Source of the DNA: Aralia elata
Taxonomy: Eukaryota > Streptophyta > Magnoliopsida > Apiales > Araliaceae
DNA length: 64,000 nucleotides
Reading direction: 5' to 3'
Assembly (NCBI GenBank): GCA_034770075.1
Contig: CM068382.1
Location: forward strand, 7,038,001-7,102,000
Below, one piece after another: positions 46,901-58,205 of this stretch (its first letter is position 1; every line of letters starts with the position of its first letter). The notes beneath the pieces were generated by a model, which saw only the letters and a program-made list of their open reading frames with translations, ran no database searches and was not told where the DNA came from. A program made the translations under genes and the position numbers.

Positions 46901-47525
46901 TAGATTTAAATTTTATTTATTCTATTATTATTATTAATATTTTTTTTTGGATATTACAATCTCCATCTCTTTCAAAGACTCTGTATCCTCCTTCAACACT
47001 AAGAGATTACCCTATAAAACAGCTATCCTTTTCATCGTTTTTCTCGTCCATAATTTTACCAGAATTCCTCTACACTCAATCGAAGTGTATTTCTTGTACT
47101 CCTCTACTTCCTCCTCTATATTTACTATTTTCACAAAATCCTCTGAAATCATCTCTTTTCTTGAATCTAGCTTTTGTGAATCTTCACCATTTGCACAAAT
47201 TACTATCACTCCATATAAACCCCATTTGATCATGCTAATCACTTCTACTTCAATGTTTTTCATCTTATCCTCAATAACTTTCAACGATTTCCTACTTTTG
47301 GAAATCAAAATCCAATTCGTTCCTATTCTCTTAATCACCTTCTCATTATGATCTCCTTGAATACATGGCCGTTCTATATATAAGGAATTATGAGATACCT
47401 TCACATCTTTGTCGGAGTTCACCATATTCTGATTTTTCAAGCCCTCAATCGTCCACAGTTCTCTTCTAGCACTTTCTACCCTTATCCTTTTGTTACAAAA
47501 TCACTGAATATTCATCGCCTTTAAC
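43924..47525 (-). pseudogene. Non-LTR retroelement-like ORF, split by an insertion
   Basis: Two minus-strand open segments, 47440-47012 (open upstream to about 47,498) and 44457-43924, are parts of one frame. When the 44470-46958 insertion and one target-duplication copy are disregarded, the frame continues exactly; one internal stop lies at 47012-47014. The sequence resembles the ORF1-like/DUF4283-type segment of plant LINE-like elements: an IECRGILVKLWTRKTMKRI block, then an ALLIxT-type and an I-D-x-D…Y-x-V-R-V stretch, then a Lys/Glu-rich tail. No reverse transcriptase is visible. The segment replaces ~330 bp of unit A sequence in unit B. Assignment rests on motif memory, so it is moderate. 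Confidence 0.5.
44470..46958 (+). mobile_element. Solo-LTR-like insertion, 2489 bp, 5-bp TSD
   Basis: The 5-bp direct repeat ATCTC flanks it (44465-44469, 46959-46963). The ends read TATAACACCCCC and GGATATTACA, a one-base variant of the TG…CA rule with the TGTAACACCC start common in plant Gypsy LTRs. No gag or pol frame exists inside, so a solo LTR is the simplest reading. It contains short tandem ATAACGAT repeats at about 44,685-44,715. Confidence 0.7.
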
Positions 47526-48399
47526 CTTGTTCTTTACTCAACTTATTAATTAACAATATCTAAGTAATATAAAAACATATTACCGTTAATTAAGCACTTA
47601 TTACTAAGAACAAACTTGAAATATCATGTCATTTTTTTTAGTTTATTTCTCCTATTAAGGTGAATAAGGAGTGGACACAAGGGACGAATTATGAGGCTGT
47701 AAACTCCATTAACCATCTTGTTTTTTCCCCCAGAAAGTAGTTAGTAAAATCTTTCATATTTTTTTACAGTTGAAAATTCAAATAATTCTGACCTTAAATT
47801 TCTTAGCTACTTGTCTTTTACAAGTGATCATGCCTTGTAATTTTACAAATTATGCACGGTTTCTCTAATTTTATTCTTTTTACGAATTATTCATTAGTAG
47901 CCGCGTGCATATATGTATATAAATAATAATAAAGTAAAAGGACCAAAAAAAATATAACAATTAAAAGTGATTAGAGTTTATTCTTTGTCTCTCTCAAAAA
48001 TTGGCTTAGATTGATTTTTTTAGCCAAATTAAATAATTTTAGAATTAAAAATTAAGCATATTTATTTATATTTTTAAACTAATGAAAATTGAAAGTACGT
48101 AATAATAAATTTGATGTAATTTCTTATGGTTATAACTTATATTTAAAAAAATAATATAAATTTTAATTACAAAAATAATTAATTCAATTTAAAAAGTCAA
48201 ATTAACTCATTTTTGAGAGACGGAAAAAGTATATCTACTTTTTTGACCGTTAATTAGAATATAAGATGCCCCTGCGTCGTCCGCTCCTTGATCAGGGAAT
48301 TCTTGAGTGCACAAAAAAGGTAAGGAAGACTCATATTGGGACAGGTCTAGAGTACTGACTGTCATAATTAAGAACGAAGCCTGCTATTTATTCAACATT

Positions 48400-49118
48400 T
48401 TAATATTGGATAATTGATCAGCAGAATTGCAGTCATGACTCATGAGTTGATTATGTTTAACAGTTGAATGATCAAGGATTAATTAAGGAAACTAATTTGG
48501 TAGAAATTCTGAAAAAAAAGATAAGTGTTTTCTTTTTTATTTTGTTATTTTCTTTTATGTTGCTGAACTGAACATGAAGTTATTGTTTTGATGTTGTTAT
48601 ACCTTGCTGCTTTCTTACTGTTGCTAATCATGAAAGTTGCCCAGTGGTTTGTGCCCCTCTCTTGGTCAATTAGTCTTGAAATTACAAGCTAAATGAATGG
48701 AAAATTGATCATGGTTTTTGTGTTGGTGAATTGAATATAAAGACGTTATTGCTTTGATGTAATGATGTTACTAGAAATTGTAGAATTAATATTGTAAATT
48801 TATCATTATAATTTTTGTAATATATGTATTTTTATATATAAATGGAATTGAAGTTTTTCTAAGTTTTTATTTTTATGTCTCATTTTGGTATGATTCATCT
48901 CAAACTCGAGCTCGAATAAAAAGGCTTGCGAATTACTCGTTGTGAAAACGAGTCGAGTAACTCTGAGCCGAGTAGTATCGAGTAATTCATCGAGTCGAAC
49001 TTGAGCAGCCTTGGAAATTATCAGTTCAAATTCGAGTCAAATTTGAACACAAATTTTTTTATCCGAGTCGAACTTGAGCATTAAAGTGTTCGGATCAATT
49101 CGACTCAATTTACACCCC
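48400..49118. mobile_element. hAT-like remnant inserted in unit B
   Basis: This ~720-bp stretch interrupts homology between units B and C. The right part (48,895-49,118) is rich in TCGAG/CTCGA/GTCGAA motifs and ends in ATTTACACCCCT, as does the block at 39.9 kb. The left part has no recognisable content. No clear target duplication. Confidence 0.4.
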
Positions 49119-50056
49119 TATCTAACATTCATGGTAGGAACTAAGAATTAAGAAAACATGGCTTATGCATAATAGCTAGCAATTTGAAATGTGTTTTCAT
49201 TTTGAATGTTTAGATTGATTAGAATGTAGTCAATAGCTTAACCTTAGGAATCCCCTCCTCTAAACTTAATATATTAATTGTGATACCAAATTAAATGAAA
49301 CAACTTGAGCAATGTTAGCCTAGTTGGTTCGATCCCTCAAGTAAACCCAAGAGATGACTGTCAAACTGTCCCATCAATTTATCCACTTGTGAAGTTTTCG
49401 TCTATAAGTTTTGGTATTAGTCAAAACTTTCGCTCATTGTACAATTAGTAGTCCGTAAAATTTCAACTTTTGAATCAGTTTTTCATAACTAATCATAGCA
49501 TAAAAGTCACGGTTTTGAACTTTTAATTTACCTTGAGTGAGGGGTTTGCTAACTAGTGAAAATATCATCCAAGACAAACACCGAGGACAAATTTGCATTT
49601 TAGTCCCCAAGAGAGTGCAAGTAGTTCTAGAGTTTCAAAAGAAGTAGCCTATAGTTAGTTGGTTCAATGAGTTAGGTTCCATGGTTTCAAAAGAAATTTT
49701 GACATAATGTCAAAAATCAATTTTATATGTGTATAATATTTGTGACAAATAAAAAAATACTTTTGGACATGTACAAATTAATGCGTTCATGCTCAATTAA
49801 CCCAGTCCCACACTGATCACTCCTGCTCTTCATATCAAGTTGAGTTGCATTAAGACTGTGTCAGAAAGTATGTGTCCTAGCTAATTGGGATCCTCTACCT
49901 TTGCAACACACACACACACACACACATACCTCTTTAATTATTGGTTTGTCCAATGTTAAATACAATACAGAGAACTCAAATAAGAAATAATTAATTAGGG
50001 TTTGAACTTTCAACCCATTCATTTGTTTCTGGTTAGGCTCTAAACTAAAGAACTAC

Positions 50057-50852
50057 CTAGTGTACCTCGTTAATAGATAAACAGCAATACAAGGAGAGTT
50101 ATTCCAAAGATTATGATGCAACCTAAGAATCTCACTTGCCTTCTTTTTTCAAGTAATCTTCACAATCAGCTTGAATCGCCGTGCAAAGTTTAGTATCAGC
50201 TTTAACCCTCAACATCTCCGTAAGAACTTCCATTGTAGCCGAGTATCTCGCGATCATCGCGAGTCCATGAACTTCTCTATCATCCGTTCTGGAGAAACTC
50301 TCAAAATCCGCTTCGCCACCATGGCACAAGAACAAAGATGAGCCAATAAGACAAAATATAGCTCAGTTACATTTTTACTAGAGTTTCCTAATTCGCGCTC
50401 AATCAGCTCGAAAACTACACCAGTTTCCACTATTTTTATCCTATTTCTTGCCCAAGGACACACTTCTATTATCACATGTAATGCGGATTTAGTAGCTTGC
50501 TCGGATATATTTTCCCTAATCACATTCTCTCCTTAAAAAAGTCATACTTTAACCTCTTTTGCAAACTCGAACTTGCAACTTCCATAACTGCTTTTAATAC
50601 TATAACCGGAGTTCTTAGCATCATTTTCTTCTATTTGATCGGCTTTTAATATATACCCATAATATCGACTCGATAATTAAGTCAAAGTTGTCTTTGACTA
50701 GCTGGATATTTTCGGGCCATGGTTTCCAAATAAGATGAAGAATTCTAAATGCTTCTTCAAGACTGTTAATCCGATCCGCCTTAAAACATTTTATGATAAA
50801 CAAAATCATTGCCTTTGCCGTGCCTGCTTCAGCCATACACTTCCTATTTTTT
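50057..50852 (-). pseudogene. Truncated, frameshifted PUB24-like pseudogene (unit B)
   Basis: It aligns with codons ~131 to the end of the unit A and C genes; the U-box and promoter are missing. The Arm region is damaged by a 42-bp in-frame deletion that removes 14 residues (the CADGRAQLLKHAGG part, near 50,320), a 1-bp deletion near 50,290, a short deletion near 50,527, and further indels near 50,615 and 50,655. Homology stops at 50,852, where sequence matching the start of the array unit (GTGGCAATT…) begins. It cannot encode a ubiquitin ligase. Confidence 0.9.
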
Positions 50853-51051
50853 TCCCGTGGCAATTCTTTTTTTCTTTTTTTTGCGTAGTTATATGTCAAA
50901 GTCTAAGAAATCTTAGCAGCCATCCCTTTATGTTTTTGTTTGGGTACAAAACAACCACAATCTTCATAGAACAGTCTATCTTTTCTTGGTTTCTTTTGTT
51001 TGGGTGGAAACTAGCTACCTTGTTCAAATTGAAATTAGAAGGCATGATCAA

Positions 51052-51264
51052 GGGTTGGTCTAGTGGTCAAGAAGCTTTGTTTATTTTTTTGATTTACTAA
51101 GTTCAAACTTTGGAGGTAGTACCCAAGAGAATTCTCTTGAATGCATCAGACCGATGTTAGAATTGTGAGTGTGCCCTTAAAATTGCTCAAAAATAAATTT
51201 AATCTCGATTGACGCATAAACTAACTCGAGAATATTCTTACCATTGAAACCCAAAAAAAAGAGA
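51052..51264 (+). mobile_element. tRNA-like SINE
   Basis: Starts GGGTTGGTCTAGTGGTCAAG, a plant SINE-type pol III box A region, with a box B-like AGTTCAAACTT at 51,100-51,110, and ends in an A-rich run (about 51,253-51,260). Units A and B have an uninterrupted GCATGATCATGACAGGTC or near-identical sequence at this place (28,650; 41,034), confirming an insertion. Flanking duplications are not clear. Confidence 0.7.
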
Positions 51265-52299
51265 GTCAGAGGTCAAGTCCACAAATTGATCCGTGTAAAT
51301 CTAGAGCATATGCTAAACCAACGACTTCGGATGGAACAATTTTTACCTACTAAACTAGCTAGGGTTGACCGATTATTAAATATTGACAACATGCTACCCT
51401 TCCAAAAGACTAAATTAATATAAAAAATAAATAAGGGAAAATTAATTTTTTGTTAAAAAGAAGTAGAAGATTGAGAAAAAACAGTTAAAGTGGGATCGAA
51501 TGAATAAATTTTATTTATTTGAATGTTGATATCTACATATTTTAATGTGTATAAAAAGTTTGCAGTATATTACAATGAATTTCATATAACAATAAGATGC
51601 AACTAGAACACGTAACTATCAATCTGATGTTTACATATATGAGCACCCTATCTATATCTATATATAATCAAGGTCAATGAAACTTTTAAATCCACATGCC
51701 CAATTTACCACTCATGTTCCTTTTATGGGTCGTTGTTTACCCACTCACTTATATGAGGTTTTTTCATACTATTTTTGTCGAGTTTATATTCCTTTTCCAA
51801 ATTCTGGTTTCATTTTCACTATTTTTCAACTTATCAATTTGTTTTTTCCACATTTAGGAGGCCCACATTTGAAGTTTTGTCTTTCTTTACTACTTTTAGA
51901 AAAAAGGGGAAGAAGGCAGAGGCCTCTCAATGTAAATTTGGAAAAGTATTTTTTAGTTGTTGTAATTTGGTTTTGTTATCTCCCACCGTCCACCTGTTCA
52001 TTTAAGAATAGTATTGATTTTAAAATGTTAGTATTTAGGAAAAGATGTCTGCGTGTTTCACAAAAATAAATTTATTTTCATTTGTAATTAAATAAGAATT
52101 TGAGTCATAGTAGGTCATCATATTAGTTACGGGAGTTGCTGACATGTAAGTTGAATCTTGGTTGGTTTGAGTTTTATTTTCCACATTCTAATTTAGTAAT
52201 TAATCTTTTCCTAGTAAAGATTAGGATTTTAAGTTCCTACAAATATCAGTATTTTATTTTTGACTTTCTTTATGAATTATATACTTTTAAGTCATATTA

Positions 52300-52655
52300 C
52301 TCCCTCTATCTTCAAAATGATAGATTAAGTACACTTTTCGCACAGATTAAGAAAAGTAAGATAGAGAAAAAAGAATAAAAAAAATTTCAAATTTATCTTT
52401 AGTGGCTTCACAAAGTACATTTTCGCACAAATTAAAAAAGTAAGATAGAAAAAATTAAGAGAGTAAAATTTTTTTAAATTTATCTTTAGTGACTTCACAA
52501 AATTACATAAAGTGATGCGTGCTTTTATTTTTTTAGACTAATAGATCTCACTAAATGACATACTTACTTATTACTTTTTGTATTTTAGGCCATACTTTTA
52601 AAGATAAAAAAAAAATTGTACCTTAAGTTATCCTTTTGAAAGCGAAGGAAGTCCG
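52300..52655. mobile_element. Stowaway-like MITE with internal duplication
   Basis: Inverted ends (CTCCCTCTATCTTCAAAATG and the complement of CTTTTGAAAGCGAAGGAAGT) are flanked by TA (52298-52299, 52656-52657). A ~100-bp segment containing ACTTTTCGCACAGATTAAG and ATTTATCTTTAGTGGCTTCA is tandemly repeated inside. A relative is at 55,650-55,893. Confidence 0.65.
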
Positions 52656-52782
52656 TATATAACAATTCTTATCAATATAATTAAATCCCCTTTTCTCTAC
52701 ACTTTTTTAAAGAAATCTTTGTTTGTTATTCTATTTCTAGTTGAGCTTATGCTTGCAACTCTCTAAATTAACTTTGGGCATG

Positions 52783-53272
52783 CATGTTTGTTTCCAAAAA
52801 TTATAATTTAAGAAATATATTCCCATGGATTATAATATTAAAATTATTAATTTTGAGACTAAATAATTCTAGTCATATGTTTATTTAGAATGAGATTAAT
52901 CATGAGATAACTTAAAATAATCTCATACTATGTATGTTTTCTTTAGGATTGAATAAACATTTATTATTAGGACTATATATTATACCCTTTTCATTAACAT
53001 AAAGAGATCATATTTTTAATAGTGTGAGTATAAATAGATATAAAAGATATACTGGTCATTTTAAAAAAGTAAAAATTAATTTTGTCTACAATTTTTTTTA
53101 TCGTAAATGGTAGAGATTATAATACCTAGTTGAACATGGTGTTAAATAGTTCTCCTTTCCAAGTTATTTTATTATTTCGAGACTATATAATAATCTAAGT
53201 TCAATTTTTAGAATAAACAAGGAACTTGAGGTTAATAGTCTAATTCAAAATTTTATCATCGTAAACAAACAT
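52783..53272. mobile_element. Non-autonomous TIR element, relative of the 25.1-kb element
   Basis: Left CATGTTTGTTTCC…CCATGGATTATAAT and right CATCGTAAACAAACATT match the ends and several internal blocks of the 25,125-25,943 element. It is ~330 bp shorter and non-coding. Confidence 0.65.
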
Positions 53273-53528
53273 TTTCCTCCAAAATGGGCCAAATATATAT
53301 TTATGCACTATAATTTGTTATAATCTCCATTACACTTGAAAAATATGATATGTAAATATATATATATTAAAAAAGATAAATTAAATAAATAAATATGATT
53401 TCAGCAAGTCATTAAATTTGTATATATTGAACGCACCAACCCTGATTTTGAATTATAACTAGAACGATATGTTTATCAACTTATCACTTAATGAGAAAAA
53501 TAAGCATGTCATTACACTGCTAGAATAT

Positions 53529-53534
<6 letters not shown>

Positions 53535-53567
<33 letters not shown>
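53535..53567. repeat. (AT)n microsatellite
   Basis: Homologous in position to the 42,489 tract of unit B. Confidence 0.9.
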
Positions 53568-53572
<5 letters not shown>

Positions 53573-54239
53573 TAACGCACTAATATGCGAAGTTTGGTCA
53601 AATTTCTTTTGAAATAGAAACGTGAATGGTAAGTATGACTTGTAAAGTCCGCAATTACCAATAGGGAAACTTAAATATTATTCTCCACCACATATATACA
53701 ATGAATGGTGACGGATTTCTGCATGCGTTGTATTTATTTATTTTGACTCATGCAAATTTATTGGGTAGGCTCTCTAGACTCTTGCATGAAGTTTGAATGT
53801 GGATTCAAACTCCATATAAAGTAGTATTTGTTAACTTGCTTAATGGTCTAAGTATATTCTTCCTTGTAGACTCCATATTTATATAAACTATACAAATTTA
53901 TTTTTTGAAATAATTTAAAATCCATTCTCACTGAATTTCTGCGTCAAATAAACTCGAGGGTCTAGCTAAGCACCAATTATTTCAAACCGTATTCATTAGA
54001 TGCTGTAATCTGATTAATAATATAAGTAATATATATTAAATATTTTTAAGAGTTGCGTTTTCTATACCAAAATTATAATTTTTCATAATATGTCATCGGA
54101 ACCATTGGTGCAGTTTCTTTGGTGCGATTTTTACAGTTTTACGTGCGGTTTCGATTGCGAAATCGGTTCTTGCTCTCCCCTACTCTTACGTGATTTTTTT
54201 GAAAGTTTTACTTTTTGGGGAATACAATATAATTCATAA

Positions 54240-54440
54240 ATCATAATTAAGTACATCATCACTATTACAATATCAAAAATTAATCAAATTTTAATGAATG
54301 AGGAAGAAATAAACTCACAAATAAGGCTCACATAAAGAGGAAACAAACTTTTCATAACAAAATAAATAAATTTATATAAATAAAAATTAAATCTAAGTCC
54401 TAAAGATGTCAGTACTAAGCTAAGATTTCATCGCTCTCCT
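54240..54440. repeat. Dispersed repeat (TACATCATCACTATTACAAT family)
   Basis: Shares TACATCATCACTATTACAAT, GAGGAAGAAATAAACTCAC and CACATAAAGAGGAAAC blocks with 60,765-60,930 and, in reverse orientation, 63,770-63,905. Probably a transposon or SINE portion. Confidence 0.55.
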
Positions 54441-55424
54441 ACGTGAAATTTGACGGCTCTCTTGCGTGAAATTTGAATGCGAATTCAACCTAGCTCTATA
54501 CAAAGTAGTACTCCTTATATGTTTGCTTGCTTTCACGGTCCAAGTATATTCTTCCATGTAGACTCGATATTTACATAAAATATTCTAATTTATTTTTAAA
54601 ATAATTTAAATTCCATTCTCATTCAATTTTTGCGTCAAATAAACTCGAGGGTCTAGCTAAGCACCAATTATTTCAAACCGTACACCTTAGGTGATGTAAT
54701 ATGAATAATTAAATAAGTATGTTCAATTTCAATAAATGAAGGAATACTTTAAACCAAACTAACCACTATAATAATAGTATTATTATTTTCAGAAGTAAAA
54801 TTTTAATATATTGATAAATTGTTATTTGTGAAGAGAAAAACATAAACTTATTTTTTTGCGTTTTAATATATAAAATCAGTTACATCTAATATTTTAAGAC
54901 GGATGAAGTATTTATGTAAGATAGTACACAGCAGCCATTCTTTTCCTTTGTCCAACTCCCCTAGGCGTGCATGTGCTTTAATATTAATCAATTACTTATA
55001 TTGGACCGGTTCTCTTGGATGATTAAGTTAAGACAATTCATTTCTTTATTTTAAAACGTCCTGAAATAGAAGTCTATTATTAAATCAAGATCCAGGGATT
55101 TAAGTATATTTTCAATTTTGACGGTTAATTATATAAATGATCGTTTTTTTTCTTGAAAAAAAAAAGTTCAACTTGCAAACTAGGACTCCTCTTGGCGTCC
55201 AACAGATACACTCTATATAGAACTCCTCCAACTTTTGTGAGATTAAGTTATGAGTTCTATTTTTTTAAATCTACAACTTTAAATTAATTATGAGTTTCTT
55301 ATTTTGACCTTGTTGTTTACTCAACTTATTAATTAACAATATCTATGTTATATAAAAATTAAATATGTTCCCATCAGGCACTTATTACTAAGAACAAACT
55401 TAGAATATGTTTATTGATATAACT

Positions 55425-55625
55425 CACTTTTATTGATATAAAGATAAGAGTGTTTGAAGTTTGAATCTTGTTGACAATATGTTGTTATTGATATAGAGGT
55501 TGAGGGTTTGTCTTAATAGGTTATGGAGAAAGGTCCAAAAAAGACATGTCCAAAAAGCATACAATAAGTTATTTCCTCCACTTAGGTTAGGACAAATTAT
55601 TGTAATAGTTAAGACATTCAAAAAA
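55425..55625. mobile_element. SINE-like insertion in unit C
   Basis: Ends with TTAGGTTAGGACAAATTATT…AGACATTCAAAAAAAT, the same tail module as the SINE at 63.4-63.75 kb. Unit A lacks the segment between ACAAACTTGGAATAT and ATTTATTTCTCG. A GTTTGAATC at ~55,458 could be a decayed box B. Confidence 0.5.
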
Positions 55626-55649
55626 ATAAAAATATATTTGAATATCATA

Positions 55650-55893
55650 CTGCTTCGGTCCTCAAAAAAATGAGTCAAGTACACTTTTCACATAAATTAA
55701 AAAAAGTAAGGTGGAGAAAAGAGAATAAAAAAAGTTTTAAATTTTTCTTAAGAATCCCACAAGATTACATAAAGTAAGGAGTCATTTTATTTTTTTTATA
55801 CTAATGAACTCTACTAAATAATATATTTACTTTTTATTCGAGTACAAAAAAAATTATACTTTTAAGTCATTTTTATGAAGATAAAGGTGTGCT
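55650..55893. mobile_element. Stowaway-like MITE in unit C
   Basis: Inverted ends (CTTCGGTCCTCAAAAAAATG against the complement of CATTTTTATGAAGATAAAG) plus an AAGTACACTTTTCACATAAA interior relate it to the 52,300 element. It directly follows the SINE-like insertion. Confidence 0.5.
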
Positions 55894-57120
55894 ATTTTTT
55901 AATTTATTTCTCGAATGAATAAGGAGGGACAAATTACGGGGCTGTAAACTCCACTATCCATCTTATTTTTTACCCCCAGAAAGTAGTTAGTAAAATGGTG
56001 CAAGTTAAAAGCTTTCATACTTTTTTACAGTTGAAAATTCAAATAATCCTGACCTCAAATGTCCTAGCTACTTGTCTTTTACAAGTGATGAAGCCTTGTA
56101 ATTTTATAAATTGTGCAGACTCTCTAATTTTATTCTTTTTACGAATTATTCTGCATGCATATATGAATATGAAAAATTACAAAGTAAAAGGACCAAAAAA
56201 AAAGATAACAAGTAAAGATGATTTTTTTTCTTTAATTGTACGTTATGATATTACAATAATTTTCTCTCTTGGTTATTAGAGTGTATTTTTGTATATCTAT
56301 TTTTTTTCCCGTTGATTGGTATATCAAGCGTCCGCCCCTTGAGGGAATTCTTGTGTGTGCACAAAAAAGGTAAGGAAGACTCATTTTAGGTCAGATCTAG
56401 AATATTAACTGGCATAAGAACGAAGCCTGCTGTATGTTTATTCAACATTCTAATATGTACATAAAGACTGTCAAAGCGTATACGTGAGCTGCTGCTGCTC
56501 TAGGAATATCTCTTTTTGTACATGTAAACGATTTAATTAAAAGGGAAAAGCAAACAAAAAAGAAGTTTGAACAGCAAGGCAACTTCGAATCGTGTGATTC
56601 AAGCTATAATACTGCTTTAATGTCAGCTGGCCATTCATGGTAGGAACTAAGAAGAAAACATGCAAGGCTCATGCATAATTATAGCTAGCAAAACGTGTAT
56701 TTCATTTTGAGTTTCTAGATTAACTAGAATGTAGTTGTTGATAGTTAACTGTTGAGATTGGCCTCATAGGTTTGAGCCCATATTATAGTATCTAGGATTC
56801 TAGTTATTATAAAAACATTGTTTGGTGTGTGAATTATTGTAGAGTATGAGATATTTAATAAATACATCAGACAAGCAGTATTAACCACAATTTGGCGAAC
56901 TTGGGTAAAATTAGTGTGTCTTACTTTGTTGTTTCTCATCTATTTTTTTGTGAGATTGTGTCTATTTATTTGATCTTAAATCTAACACTAACCTTAGGAA
57001 GCCCCTCCTCTAAACTTAATTAATTGTGATCTCAAATTAAATGAAACAACTTGATCGAGCAAGGATTAGCCTAGTTGGTTTGATCCCTCAAGTAAACTCA
57101 AGAGATGACTGAAATGCAAA

Positions 57121-57673
57121 ATTGTCCCATCAGTTTATGCACTTACAAAGTTTTTGTCTGTAAGTTTTGGTATTAGCCAAAACCATCCCTTTCAATGTAT
57201 AATTAGTAATGCAGAACTGTAACTTTTGATTCAGTTTTTCACAATTAATTGTAGCTTACGGTTTTGCAATACTATTAATTTACCTTGAGAGAGGTTTGTT
57301 AACTAGAAGGACGAAAATATCATACAGAGACAATCACAGATTTTGTATTTTAGTCCACACGAGTGTGCAAGTAGTTCTAGAGTTTCAAAAGAAGTAGCCT
57401 ATAAATTGTCCCGTCAGTTTATCCACTTACAAAGTTTTCTTATGTAAGTTTTGGTATTAGCCAAAACCAATGTATAATTAGTAATGCAAAACTATAACTT
57501 TTGATTCAGTCTTTCACAACTAATTGTAGCTTACGGTTTTGCACTATTAATTTACCTTGAGAGAGAGGTTTGCTAACTAGAAGGACAAAAATATCAAACA
57601 GAGACAAACGCAGATTTTGTATTTTAGTCTACAGAGTGTGCAAGTAGTTCTAGAGTTTCAAAAGAAGTAGCCT
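57121..57673 (+). repeat. ~275-bp tandem duplication downstream of the unit C PUB gene
   Basis: Copy 1 (57,121-57,403) and copy 2 (57,404-57,673) both run from TTGTCCC(A/G)TCAGTTTAT to AGTTTCAAAAGAAGTAGCCT. Units A (31,995-32,285) and B (49,365-49,650) have a single copy, so this is specific to unit C. Confidence 0.9.
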
Positions 57674-58009
57674 ATAGTTAGTTGGTTCAATTAATGAGTT
57701 TGGTTCCAGTCTCAAAAGAAATTTTGACAGTGTCAAAAATCAATTATATGTGTATAATTATGACCCCAAAAAAAGGAAAAAAAAAAACACTTTTGGACAT
57801 GTACAAATTAATGCGTTTATATATGCTCAACCCAGTCCCAAACTGATCACTCCTACTCTCCATATCAATTTCAGTTGCATTAGGGCTCTGTGTCAGAAAG
57901 TATGAGTCTAATTGGAATCTTCTACCTTAATTTGCAATACAAGAGAATCATTTATATTTTACCACTTAATTAACTATCAAGATCACCGCAGGAAATCCTT
58001 CTGCACATA

Positions 58010-58022
58010 CACACACACACAC

Positions 58023-58058
<36 letters not shown>
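58010..58058. repeat. (CA)n and (AT)n microsatellites
   Basis: Short CA and long AT alternations downstream of the unit C PUB gene. Unit B has (CA)n at the equivalent place (49,905-49,926). Confidence 0.9.
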
Positions 58059-58062
<4 letters not shown>

Positions 58063-58205
58063 CTTCTTGATTATTCATTGGTTTGTCCAATATTAAAAGT
58101 AAGTACAACAGAAATAACTCAAAGAAGAACAAAGGTTAATTAATTAGGGTTTCAACTTAATTTCAACCCATCCATTTGTTATTGGCAAGGCTCTAAACTG
58201 AAAAA

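Larger units (their letters stand above)
40230..50853. repeat. Tandem array unit B (with truncated PUB pseudogene)
   Basis: Homologous to unit A from ATTTTGCACTTTCAAAAAAC (about 40,250) through TTCTTAGCAGCC (40,902) and CAATGAATGGTGAC (42,905) to about 43,560. It is then interrupted by the retroelement-like insertion (43.57-47.52 kb), resumes at ACTCAACTTATTAATTAACA (47,537), and ends in the broken PUB gene, which stops at 50,852 where unit C begins. Confidence 0.85.
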
